Shown here piece after piece: positions 17,853 through 25,864 of a DNA stretch of 64,000 nt. The position numbers were made by a program, and so were the translations under genes. The stretch lies in NCBI RefSeq assembly GCF_022829385.1, contig NZ_JAKSXX010000066.1, forward strand, positions 1-64,000, written 5' to 3'. Below the pieces are notes generated by a model that was given only the letters and a program-made list of their open reading frames with translations, did no database searches and had not been told where the DNA came from. Numbering within the stretch: the first letter of the stretch is position 1; every line of letters begins with the position of its first letter. Source of the DNA: Methylobacterium sp. J-070 (lineage in GTDB: Bacteria > Pseudomonadota > Alphaproteobacteria > Rhizobiales > Beijerinckiaceae).

Positions 17853-18059
17853 TCAATCCATCAGCGGCCTGGCTTCTTCCGGCAGCATGATCGGGATTCC
17901 GTCCCGGATCGGATAGGCGAGCTTCGCCGAACGGCTGATCAGCTCCTGGCGGGCGGAATCGTACTCCAGGGTGCCCTTCGTCAGCGGGCAGACCAGGATC
18001 TCCAGGAGCTTCGGGTCGACACGGGTCGCCTCAACGGGGGCGGACTGGTCGTTGGTCAT
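17853..18059 (-). CDS. Trm112-family small protein
   Basis: 68 residues from ATG at 18059. The [17 protein letters not shown] and [17 protein letters not shown] segments are diagnostic of Trm112/YcaR proteins. In eukaryotes Trm112 activates methyltransferases that modify tRNA, rRNA and eRF1; bacterial members are small and largely uncharacterised. Only one of the four Zn-binding cysteines of the eukaryotic family is present. It is the last gene of a three-gene minus-strand operon, 11 bases after the LonN-domain gene. Confidence 0.88.
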   Translation of the reverse strand: MTNDQSAPVEATRVDPKLLEILVCPLTKGTLEYDSARQELISRSAKLAYPIRDGIPIMLPEEARPLMD

Positions 18060-18070
18060 CGCGTACAAAC

Positions 18071-18736
18071 CTATTGCATCGTCGATTCGGGGCCCGAGCC
18101 GCGAACCAGTTCCATCTGCGTGACCGCGATCAGGATCTCGGCCCGCGTCTTCAGGTCGGGCGCCTCGAGCATAGCCTGCTTCTCGCGCACGCCGAACGGG
18201 CTCATCATGCACAGGGCGTTGACCAGCGCCTCGTCGGGCGCCTCGTCGATCCCCGCCCAATCCACCTTGAGGTCGTTCGATTCCACGAAATCGCGCAGCG
18301 CCTTCAGCACGCCGTCGCGGTCGACGTGCTCCTCGCCCGCGCGCGGCTCGAAGTCCACCGCGAAGGTGTCGTACGAGACGTGGCAGCGCCGGTAGGTGCT
18401 CGCCGAGGCGAGCTCACTCTCGACCCGGAATCGGCTTATCCCGGTGAGCGAGATCAGATAGCGCCCGTCACCGGTCTCGGCGTACTGCGTCACGCGGCCG
18501 GCGCATCCGACGCGGTAGAGCTTCGGCGCCGCCGCCCCGGCCCCCTCCGGATCGGGCTGGATCATCCCGATGATCCGGTCCGTGCGCATGGCATCGTCGA
18601 CCATCGCGAGGTAGCGCGGCTCGAAGATGTTGAGCGGCATCTGCCCGCGGGGCAGGAGCAGCGCGCCGGCCAACGGGAAGACGGGGATCACGGCGGGGCA
18701 ATCCGCAGGACCCTTGTAGCTCGCATGCGTGCTCAT
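18071..18736 (-). CDS. Lon N-terminal (substrate-binding) domain protein
   Basis: 221 residues from ATG at 18736. It has the ASCH/PUA-like Lon N-domain ([33 protein letters not shown], then the GISRFRV strand) with no ATPase or protease domain. Free-standing LonN proteins are common; their role in recognising Lon substrates is only assumed. It sits 37 bases downstream of the thioredoxin-TPR gene and 11 bases upstream of Trm112, an arrangement I recall as conserved in Hyphomicrobiales. Confidence 0.88.
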   Translation of the reverse strand: MSTHASYKGPADCPAVIPVFPLAGALLLPRGQMPLNIFEPRYLAMVDDAMRTDRIIGMIQPDPEGAGAAAPKLYRVGCAGRVTQYAETGDGRYLISLTGISRFRVESELASASTYRRCHVSYDTFAVDFEPRAGEEHVDRDGVLKALRDFVESNDLKVDWAGIDEAPDEALVNALCMMSPFGVREKQAMLEAPDLKTRAEILIAVTQMELVRGSGPESTMQ

Positions 18737-18773
18737 GGCGCCTCCCTGCTGGGTCGGAGCGCGAGTCGGCACC

Positions 18774-19688
18774 TCACGAGAAGAGAAGCGCCGAGAGCTT
18801 GCGCCGCCCGCGGATCGTGTCCGGGTCCATCACGCCCCAGGCTTCGAAGAACTGAAGGAGCTGACGGCGGGCACCGTCGTCGTTCCAATCCCTGTCGCGC
18901 TTGCGCAATTCGATCAGGTGGTCGACCGCCTGCCCGCGCTCGTTGCGGGCGGCGAGCGCCAGGGCGAGGTCGAACCGCGCCTGATGGGCATCCGGATTGG
19001 CCTCGACCTCGCGCTGTAGGCCCGCGAGATCGCCCAGCGAGGCGGCCTGCTCGGCCAGGTCGAGGGCCGCACGGATGCCCGCCAGCGCCGGGTCGGAGAG
19101 CTTGGCCTCGGGGACCATGGCGAGGACGCGCTTGGCATTCTCGACTTCGCCGGCGTCGAGCTGCAGCTTCGCCAATCCGGCGAGCGCCGGGATATTGTCG
19201 GGCTGCTGCTCCAGCACCGCCGCGTAGATCTCCGAGGCCCCCGCGAGGTCGCCCTCCTCGATCAGGCTGGCGGCCTCGGCGATGGCCGCCTCGACGGGGT
19301 CCGCGACCGGGCCGGCGACCCGGGCGATCAGCTCCTTGATCTGGCTCTCGGGAACGGCGCCCATGAAGCCGTCGACCGGCTGGCCCTTCTGGAAGACGAT
19401 GACCGCCGGGATCGACTGGATCCCGAGCTGCCCGGCAATCGAGGGGTGCTCGTCGATGTTCATCTTCACCAGGACGACGGCACCGGCCGCCTCCTTGACG
19501 ACCTTCTCGAGCACCGGCGTCAGCTGCTTGCACGGGCCGCACCAGGGCGCCCAAAAATCGACCAGCACCGGCCGCTGCATGGACTCGGCCACGACGTCCT
19601 GCCGGAAGCCGGCGGTGGTGGTGTCCTTGACGAGGGAGCCGGCGTCGCCGCCCGGGGCGCTGCCTCCGGCGAGGGTGTCGTTCAGCAT
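18774..19688 (-). CDS. thioredoxin-TPR chaperone (CnoX/YbbN-like)
   Basis: 304 residues. An N-terminal thioredoxin fold with active site WCGPC (Cys50, Cys53) is followed by TPR-like helical repeats from about residue 130 (SLIEEGDLAGASEIYAAVLE and similar). E. coli CnoX lacks the redox pair and acts as a holdase protecting proteins from oxidation; homologues keeping CGPC, as here, also have thioredoxin activity. It is the first gene of the operon with the LonN-domain protein and Trm112, suggesting a proteostasis unit. Likely cytoplasmic. Confidence 0.9.
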   Translation of the reverse strand: MLNDTLAGGSAPGGDAGSLVKDTTTAGFRQDVVAESMQRPVLVDFWAPWCGPCKQLTPVLEKVVKEAAGAVVLVKMNIDEHPSIAGQLGIQSIPAVIVFQKGQPVDGFMGAVPESQIKELIARVAGPVADPVEAAIAEAASLIEEGDLAGASEIYAAVLEQQPDNIPALAGLAKLQLDAGEVENAKRVLAMVPEAKLSDPALAGIRAALDLAEQAASLGDLAGLQREVEANPDAHQARFDLALALAARNERGQAVDHLIELRKRDRDWNDDGARRQLLQFFEAWGVMDPDTIRGRRKLSALLFS

Positions 19689-19773
19689 CGGTCTGGCTTC
19701 GGAACCTTCTCTCGGGGAGTGCCTTAGATGGGGCTTCGCGCGCCGTCTGACCAGCCCGGCCCGGTGTCTCAGC

Positions 19774-20238
19774 TCAGCGGGGTGCCGGCGCCGGGGCGCC
19801 GGTCGGGGCCTTGGCCGCGGTCACGAATGTTCCGGCGAACGATCGCCCATCCGCCGCGCTCGCCTCGCAGGTGATCGCTGTGCGGCCGGGCTCGGGCGTG
19901 GAGAATCGGCAGGCGCCGATGGCGAGGGTGGGCGTACCGTCCTGGCCGACGACGACGGCGTTGATCGGCTGCAACGGATCGGTCTCCTCCGTGGCCTCCT
20001 GCTGAGCCCCGTTGCCGCTGAAGCTGAGCGCCCGACCGTCGGAGGTTGTGAAGTCGAAGCTCGTGCGGTTCCGGCTCACCGCATTCGTCAGCACGTTGGC
20101 GCAGGCCGTGCTCAGGTCCTGGGCGCCGATGACGAGCCTCTCGCAGGTCCCTTCGAGCCGCAACGCGGCCTGCGCGTGCGCCGCCGACGGCAGGCTGAGG
20201 AGGGCGCAGAACAGCGCGAGGCACGGGCGGTTCGTCAT
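19774..20238 (-). CDS. small secreted protein, unknown function
   Basis: 154 residues with a Sec signal peptide (CLALFCALLSLPSAAHAQA). The mature region has four Cys (GTCERL, STACANV, GACRF, ITCEA), probably two disulphides, in a beta-rich periplasmic domain (TSFDFTTSDGRALSFSG). The tail is Ala/Pro-rich. No family was recognised. It is followed by the thioredoxin operon but 85 bases separate them. Confidence 0.7.
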   Translation of the reverse strand: MTNRPCLALFCALLSLPSAAHAQAALRLEGTCERLVIGAQDLSTACANVLTNAVSRNRTSFDFTTSDGRALSFSGNGAQQEATEETDPLQPINAVVVGQDGTPTLAIGACRFSTPEPGRTAITCEASAADGRSFAGTFVTAAKAPTGAPAPAPR

Positions 20239-20309
20239 GATGGGTCGGGGTTCCTCCTGTTGAGACCGGAACTAGGCGCTCGGCGGCGGCCGTCGAGGGC
20301 GCGCGGGCT

Positions 20310-21284
20310 CTACCCGAAGCGCAAGGCGCGGTCGTTCGGGGCTGCGAAGTCGATCTCCGGGCCGAGGGGCACGATCCGCGTCGGATTGATGGTCGGATGG
20401 CTCTCGTAATAGTGCCGCTTGATGTGCAGCAGGTTCACGGTCGGCGCGACGCCCGGTAGCGCGTAGAGGTCGCGCAGATAGTTGGACAGGTTCGGATAGT
20501 CGGCGATCCGGCGCTGGTTGCACTTGAAGTGGCCGACATAGACCGCATCGAACCGGACCAGGGTGGTGAACAAGCGGATATCGGCTTCGGTCAAACGGTC
20601 GCCGCACAGGTAGCGGCCGCCATCGAGCCTGCTCTCCAGCGCGTCGAGTTCGTCGAACAGCGCCGTGAAGGCAGCCGCGTAGGCATCCTGCGCCGTGGCG
20701 AAGCCGGCCTTGTACACGCCGTTGTTCACCCGGTCGTAGACGCGGGCGTTCACGGCATCGATCTCTTCGCGCAGATCTTCGGGGTATAGGTCGGGGCCGG
20801 TGCCGCCGAAGGCGCCATTCAGCATCCGCAGGATCTCGGCGGATTCGTTCGACACGATGGTGGCACGCTGCCGGTCCCACAGGACCGGGACCGTGACGCG
20901 ACCGGTGTAGGACGCGTCGGCCGCCAGGTAGACCTCGTAGAGACGCCGGGCGTCGTGGATCGGGTCGGGTGTCGCGCCGGGGGTCTGGCCGAAGACCCAA
21001 CCCTCGGCGCCCATGTGCGGATCGACCACCGAGACGGAGACCGCGTCCTCCAGGCCCTTCAGCGCGCGGGCGATCAGGGTGCGATGGGCCCAGGGGCAGG
21101 CGAGGGAGACGTAGAGGTGATAGCGGCCCGCCTCGGCGCGGAAACCGCCCTCCCCCGTCGGTCCCGGCGCACCGTCGACGGTGACCCAGTTGCGGAAGGT
21201 CGAGGCCTTGCGCTCGAAGCGGCCGCCGGTCGCGGCGGTGTCGTACCATTGGTCGCGCCAGACGCCGTCTACCAAGAGGCCCAT
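20310..21284 (-). CDS. glutathionyl-hydroquinone reductase-type GST (xi class)
   Basis: 324 residues. The N-terminal thioredoxin-like domain has the xi-class active site LACPWAHR with Cys63. The C-terminal helical domain includes NGVYKAGFATAQDAY, which is characteristic of the YqjG/ECM4 group. These enzymes reduce glutathionyl-hydroquinones and related adducts in the cytoplasm. The gene is divergent from the small membrane protein at 21521, with 236 bases between. Confidence 0.9.
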   Translation of the reverse strand: MGLLVDGVWRDQWYDTAATGGRFERKASTFRNWVTVDGAPGPTGEGGFRAEAGRYHLYVSLACPWAHRTLIARALKGLEDAVSVSVVDPHMGAEGWVFGQTPGATPDPIHDARRLYEVYLAADASYTGRVTVPVLWDRQRATIVSNESAEILRMLNGAFGGTGPDLYPEDLREEIDAVNARVYDRVNNGVYKAGFATAQDAYAAAFTALFDELDALESRLDGGRYLCGDRLTEADIRLFTTLVRFDAVYVGHFKCNQRRIADYPNLSNYLRDLYALPGVAPTVNLLHIKRHYYESHPTINPTRIVPLGPEIDFAAPNDRALRFG

Positions 21285-21520
21285 GGTCGTGTCCCGAAGC
21301 CGGTGGAGGTGAACCCGAGATGGGCCCGGCGACGCGGACGGAAAGAGGCGCCGCGCAGGATCCGGTTGGGGGTTCCCATAGGCCTAAGAATTCCGCGCAA
21401 GGCAGGCCTGCGCCACCCCTTCTGTTGCACTGCAGCAAAATCCGCCATGTCTGGTCCACGTGCCGTCGGCCGCACCGCCTCCGGCACGGCGTCCGACCGA
21501 GATCTGATGGAGGTGGAGTG

Positions 21521-21745
21521 ATGTCGTTTGCTCTGGTGCCCGTCGCCGAGGCAGCCCTGTTCACGTTCGGCTGCCTGGTGATCCACGCCCTGCGGCGCCA
21601 CGCGGATGTGGTCACGGCGACGCTCGCCTGCCTCGTGACCCTGCTGGTCCTGATGATCGGGATCGCCTGCGCGCCGGAATCCTACGCCAAATACCAGGCG
21701 GCGAGCCTCGGCGATTTCGCGCGCCTCGAGCCGGCGATCTACTGA
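21521..21745 (+). CDS. small two-helix membrane protein
   Basis: 74 residues starting at ATG 21521 directly behind an exceptionally strong ribosome site, GGAGGTGGAGTG, which decides this start. Two hydrophobic segments (about residues 3-24, and 32-53 with ATLACLVTLLVLMIGIACA) are joined by a basic loop, HALRRH. The C-terminal 20 residues are soluble. Its stop overlaps the end of the convergent AlgX-like gene by 7 bases. Function unknown. Confidence 0.65.
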   Translation: MSFALVPVAEAALFTFGCLVIHALRRHADVVTATLACLVTLLVLMIGIACAPESYAKYQAASLGDFARLEPAIY

Positions 21746-22701
21746 GCTTCGGCCGGGGCAAGCCCCACGCCCTGCGACCGGAGCCGCGCGAGGCGGCCGC
21801 CGGTCCCGCGCTGGCCGGCGACGGCCACGTCGAAGTCGTCCTTCGGCACGCGAGCCAGGAAGCGTTCGGCCAATTCGAACAGCAGGATGTCCGGCCTGAT
21901 TTGCTCGATGTAGGCCCAGTCGAGGCTCGCCGACCAGACGAAGTGGACCTCGCTGAAGCTCTCGGCGAGCATCCCGGTCAGCAGGAACGGGTCGAAATGC
22001 GCGCAGGAATCGCCGAACAGGACGAGGCGGCGGGGGTCGGCGCCGGCCGATCCGTTCCGGTAGACGACATGCGCACCGACATGGATCTCCCGGTCGCGCC
22101 CCACGGCCTCGTAGGCCGCGAGCAAGGGCCCGACCGAGACGCGCTCCGCGTCGCGCTGGAGCATGAAGCGCTCGATCCGTTCGCGCGGGCGGTCACGGAC
22201 CTTCTCGCCGATGTCCATGATTTCGTCCGATGAGATCGACGGCCGCGCGCCGATATCGGCCGGCGGGATCGCGCCGAGCGCCCGCATGATCTCGCGGTAG
22301 GCCAGCAGGCAGCCCTGGACCGTCCAGTGGGTATCGGTGCGCAGGTACAGCGGCACCGGACCGTTCCGGGCCGCCCGGAGCGGCGCCAGGAGGTCGAGAT
22401 AGGCCGGGTGCCGGGCGAGATTCCGGGCGAGACGTCGCGTCGAGGCCTTGGCCGGGGCGTAGCGCAGGCGGTCGGTCCTGTCGTCGTAGACGGACAACTT
22501 CTCCGGGACGATCACGTGAAGGCAGCGGATGCCGAGCCGTTCCGCCCGGGCGGCGCGGACCTTGATCAGCCGCGTCCAGGCGCGCAGCAGCAGCCAGTGC
22601 CGCAAGCCGCCGCGGTAGCGGTCCATGACGCGGTTGGTCCCCCCGGTAAGAAACAACCAGCCGTCGCGGCCGACATGCACGTTCTCCCGGTCTTCGGACA
22701 T
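21739..22701 (-). CDS. AlgX/AlgJ-like SGNH-fold protein
   Basis: 320 residues with features of alginate O-acetyltransferase AlgX/AlgJ-related proteins: N-terminal GRDGWLFLTGGTN, the DTHWTVQG box (Asp-His) and LVLFGDSCAHF with the putative catalytic Ser. Family members acetylate exopolysaccharides in the periplasm. Here no N-terminal signal or membrane anchor is visible and no O-acetyltransferase MBOAT gene is nearby, so the acceptor and compartment are uncertain. It is divergent from the SPL-like gene, 72 bases apart. Confidence 0.8.
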   Translation of the reverse strand: MSEDRENVHVGRDGWLFLTGGTNRVMDRYRGGLRHWLLLRAWTRLIKVRAARAERLGIRCLHVIVPEKLSVYDDRTDRLRYAPAKASTRRLARNLARHPAYLDLLAPLRAARNGPVPLYLRTDTHWTVQGCLLAYREIMRALGAIPPADIGARPSISSDEIMDIGEKVRDRPRERIERFMLQRDAERVSVGPLLAAYEAVGRDREIHVGAHVVYRNGSAGADPRRLVLFGDSCAHFDPFLLTGMLAESFSEVHFVWSASLDWAYIEQIRPDILLFELAERFLARVPKDDFDVAVAGQRGTGGRLARLRSQGVGLAPAEAQ

Positions 22702-22773
22702 GGCGGTGCTTTAGCCGCACCAAGCCCGGGCGCCTAGACCGGACCCTGAACGGCGAACGCGCGTTCGACAGGG

Positions 22774-23889
22774 ATGCCGTCCGCATCCGCCTTGGCGCTC
22801 GAAGCCCCCGGTGCCGCGAGCCGTCCGAGCCGGACCCGCCTGTGGCGACCGCGTCGGGTGCTGGTGACGCCGGCCGCCCTGGAGCACGGCCATGGCCGCG
22901 CCATGGCGGAGAAGGCCGAGGCGCTCGGCCTGCCGGTGGAGCGGCTCGGCGCCAACCGGATCCCGAGCCCCCGCGAGCCCGACCCCCGGCGTGCCTACGT
23001 GGCCGCCAAGGCGACGCTCGCCCTCGTTGTCGCGCCGCCCACGAAGCTGCGGCTCCAGCCGATCCCGCCCTCTGCCGATTGGCGCTTCGACCTCGCGGAG
23101 GGCTGCCCGGCCCATTGCCAGTACTGCTACCTCGCGGGTTCGCTTCAGGGACCGCCCGTAACCCGCGCCTACGCCAACCTCGACGCGATCCTGGGAAACC
23201 TCGCGGCCTATGCCGGACGCGGCGCCGTCACCTCGGCCTCGGCCGAGCGCGCCCACGAGGGAACCACGTTCGAGGCGTCCTGCTACACCGATCCCCTCGG
23301 CATCGAGCACCTCACCGGATCGCTCTCGGCGGCGATCCGGCATTTCGGCGCCTGGGAGGCGCCGGTGCAGCTGCGCTTCACCACGAAGTTCGCCGCGGTC
23401 GCGCCGCTGCTCGACCTGCCCCACAACCGACGCACCCGCATCCGCTTCTCGGTCAATGCCCGCGCCGCCGCCCATTACGAGGGCGGCACCGATTCGCTCG
23501 ATGCGCGGCTCGCCGCGATGGCGCTGGCGGCCCGGGCCGGCTACCCCGTCGGCCTGACCGTCGCGCCGATCATCCCGGTGGACGGCTGGGAGTCGGCGTA
23601 TGCCGGCCTGATCCGCGATGCCGCCGACGCCCTTTCGGGCATCCCGGATCTCGACCTGACCGCGGAACTCATCACCCACCGGTTCACCCCGACCTCGAAA
23701 TCGGTCCTGCGCGGCTGGTATCCGGGCTCGGACCTGCCCCTCGACGAAGCCGACCGGGTGGAGAAGCGGACCAAGTTCGGTACGGTCAAACACGTCTTCC
23801 CCAAACCGCTGATGCAGGCGATGCGGATGCATCTCGTCGCCTGCCTCGCCCGCGACCTGCCGGCCGCGCGGGTGCTGTACTGGACCTGA
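22774..23889 (+). CDS. spore photoproduct lyase-like radical SAM protein
   Basis: 371 residues. The radical-SAM cluster CPAHCQYCY supplies Cys111, Cys115 and Cys118 (the CxxxCxxC spacing), preceded by FDLAEG. An FEASCYTDPLGIEHLTGS block contains Cys170, which I align with the H-atom-donating Cys141 of Bacillus SplB. Spore photoproduct lyase directly reverses the 5-thyminyl-5,6-dihydrothymine UV lesion. No sporulation genes are present here, so it may repair the same lesion in desiccated cells or act on another DNA lesion. It is followed 27 bases later by the 2H phosphoesterase gene. Confidence 0.88.
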   Translation: MPSASALALEAPGAASRPSRTRLWRPRRVLVTPAALEHGHGRAMAEKAEALGLPVERLGANRIPSPREPDPRRAYVAAKATLALVVAPPTKLRLQPIPPSADWRFDLAEGCPAHCQYCYLAGSLQGPPVTRAYANLDAILGNLAAYAGRGAVTSASAERAHEGTTFEASCYTDPLGIEHLTGSLSAAIRHFGAWEAPVQLRFTTKFAAVAPLLDLPHNRRTRIRFSVNARAAAHYEGGTDSLDARLAAMALAARAGYPVGLTVAPIIPVDGWESAYAGLIRDAADALSGIPDLDLTAELITHRFTPTSKSVLRGWYPGSDLPLDEADRVEKRTKFGTVKHVFPKPLMQAMRMHLVACLARDLPAARVLYWT

Positions 23890-23916
23890 GCGACTTCGGA
23901 CGCCATCTCGCCGCCC

Positions 23917-24435
23917 ATGACAGACGTGGCTCCCCTGATCCTGACGCTCGCCTTCGACGAGCCGACCCTCGCGCGCTTCGACGGCGAACGGCGACGCTAC
24001 TTCCCCGAGGCGCTCAACCGCATCCCGGCCCACGCCACCCTGTTCCACCACCTGCCGGGCGACCGGGAGCGGGGCGTGATCGAGGCGATCACCGCCCTTG
24101 CCCGCACCGTGCCGGCCCCGGACGTCGTTGTGACCGGCCTGCGCTTCACCGGGCGGGGCGTGGCCTACGTCCTCGAATCGGAGTCCCTGGCGACGTTCCG
24201 AGCCCGTCTCGCCAGGGAATTCGGGGCCTCCCTCACCGCGCAGGACCGGCAGGGCTGGCGCCCGCACGTGACGGTGCAGAACAAGGTGTCGCCGGATGCG
24301 GCTCGGGCGCTCCACGCCGACCTGTCGGCCTGCTTCGCGCCGTTTCATTTCACCGCACCCGCGACCCTGTTGTGGCGCTATCTCGGCGGCCCGTGGGCGC
24401 CGGTGGCGCGCCTGCCGTTCGGGGAGAACGCCTGA
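23917..24435 (+). CDS. 2'-5' RNA ligase family (2H phosphoesterase) protein
   Basis: 172 residues with two HxTx motifs, HATL (near residue 39) and HVTV (near 120), the paired catalytic histidines of the 2H superfamily. Members hydrolyse or ligate 2',5' or cyclic phosphodiester bonds of RNA; some bacterial ones act on cyclic nucleotides. It lies in line after the SPL-like gene and 31 bases before the PAP2 gene, so all three may form one transcript. Whether it shares a function with the lyase is not known. Confidence 0.85.
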   Translation: MTDVAPLILTLAFDEPTLARFDGERRRYFPEALNRIPAHATLFHHLPGDRERGVIEAITALARTVPAPDVVVTGLRFTGRGVAYVLESESLATFRARLAREFGASLTAQDRQGWRPHVTVQNKVSPDAARALHADLSACFAPFHFTAPATLLWRYLGGPWAPVARLPFGENA

Positions 24436-24466
24436 TGCCGTCGGCTTTCCGTCCGGACGGTGCGTC

Positions 24467-25225
24467 ATGAGGGCGCCGGAGAACCTGCGGTACGCCCGCC
24501 TGACCGAGCCGGCGATGACGGTCTGGCTGCGGCTGCGCCTCAACGAGGTTGGGCCCCTCGTCGCCCTGCTCTGCGTCAGCATCCTCGGCTACGGCTTCTT
24601 CTATCTGGCCCATGAGGTCGGCGAGGGCTCCACGGCGGAGCTCGACCGCAGGATCCTGCTGGCCCTGCGCAACCCGGCCGATCTCGCCGATCCGATCGGG
24701 CCGCCCTGGCTCGAGGAGACGATCCGCGACATCACCGGTCTCGGCAGCGTCTTCACGGTGCTGTTCCTGACCTGCGCGGTGGCGGCCTACCTCGCCGTTT
24801 CGGGGCGGCGGCGGATCGGCGCCTTCGTCCTCGCCGCGGTCGGCAGCGGCGAGCTGGTCTCGACGATCCTCAAGATGTTCTACCAGCGGCCGCGCCCGGA
24901 TCTGGTGCCGCACGGCATGGAGGTGTTCACCGCGAGCTTCCCGAGCGGCCACGCCACGATGTCGGCCATCGCCTACCTGACCCTGGCGACCCTGATCGCC
25001 CGGGTCGAGCGGAACCGAAGCGCCAAGGCGCTCCTGCTCGGTCTCGGCGTGACGGTGACGCTGCTCGTCGGACTCAGCCGGATCTATCTCGGCGTCCACT
25101 GGCCGAGCGATGTCCTCGCCGGCTGGTGCATCGGCGCCGCCTGGGCCTCCCTGTGCTGGTTCGTCGCCCTGCAATTGCAGCGGCGGGGCGAGGTCGAGGC
25201 GCCGGATCCGCCCCCGCCGGCCTGA
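24467..25225 (+). CDS. PAP2-family membrane phosphatase
   Basis: 252 residues from ATG at 24467. The three PAP2 signature motifs are present: KMFYQRPRPD, PSGHATMS (catalytic His) and SRIYLGVHWPSDVLAG (catalytic His). About six hydrophobic segments make it an inner-membrane phosphatase acting on lipid phosphates such as phosphatidate or undecaprenyl pyrophosphate. It has the same orientation as the two genes before it. The C-terminus is Pro-rich. Confidence 0.9.
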   Translation: MRAPENLRYARLTEPAMTVWLRLRLNEVGPLVALLCVSILGYGFFYLAHEVGEGSTAELDRRILLALRNPADLADPIGPPWLEETIRDITGLGSVFTVLFLTCAVAAYLAVSGRRRIGAFVLAAVGSGELVSTILKMFYQRPRPDLVPHGMEVFTASFPSGHATMSAIAYLTLATLIARVERNRSAKALLLGLGVTVTLLVGLSRIYLGVHWPSDVLAGWCIGAAWASLCWFVALQLQRRGEVEAPDPPPPA

Positions 25226-25411
25226 GGCCAGCGGCCGTCCCGGCTGCCTCCCTGGGGACGGCCCGACGCCGGCAGCCGCGTATTCGCAGGGTCGCGATGT
25301 TCGGTCTCGACCCGGCGTTAACGTAAATCGGAGGTTAAGCCGGGCCGGTCGGTGCGCGCGTGGCCGCAACGCGGTTGTCGGAACAGTCATCCCCGACGAG
25401 GACATCCGATC

Positions 25412-25780
25412 GTGATCGAGCGTCGTCAGACTGCCCGCCGCCGCGTCTGCCTCGGCGGCCTCGTCAAGGTCGCCGCCTTCCTCCCCGGGATCGACTGCAG
25501 GCTGCGGGATGTCTCCCTGGGCGGCGCGAAAATCCGCGTGTCCGACGCCGACACCGTGCCGGCATGCTTCGACCTGTTCGTTCCGTGCCGGGGCGAGATC
25601 CGGCGCGCCGTCGTGGCGTGGCGTGCGGGCGCCATGGTCGGGGTCGTCTTCGACGGGACGCCGGCGGTCTCGGAACCGGAGTCTCTCGCCCGACGGCTCG
25701 CCGCCAGCGAAACCCAGGCGGCGCGTCTGCGCGCCGCGCTGCTGGCCGGAAACAGCCTGGAGCCCGGCTGCGTTCACTGA
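25412..25780 (+). CDS. PilZ-domain protein
   Basis: GTG at 25412 gives 122 residues. The N-terminal ERRQTARRR and the later DVSLGGAKI reproduce the RxxxR and D/NxSxxG elements of c-di-GMP-binding PilZ domains. It is a single-domain protein, the usual form of free PilZ effectors in Methylobacterium. The 186-base upstream region carries two TTAA motifs (25318 and 25335), too far apart for a CtrA box. Its target is unknown; motility or exopolysaccharide control is the usual role. Confidence 0.8.
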   Translation: MIERRQTARRRVCLGGLVKVAAFLPGIDCRLRDVSLGGAKIRVSDADTVPACFDLFVPCRGEIRRAVVAWRAGAMVGVVFDGTPAVSEPESLARRLAASETQAARLRAALLAGNSLEPGCVH

Positions 25781-25864
25781 AGCGCGGACGGTGCGACCGA
25801 CGGCGACCGGCGACGGTTCGCGAGGGTGCCATCGTGCCGCCGCTCCAGCGAAATGGCGAGGCCC

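Noticed and set aside
25318..25338. Pair of TTAA motifs upstream of the PilZ gene as a CtrA box
   Set aside because: The spacing between the two TTAA units is 13 bases, not 7, so it does not fit the CtrA consensus.
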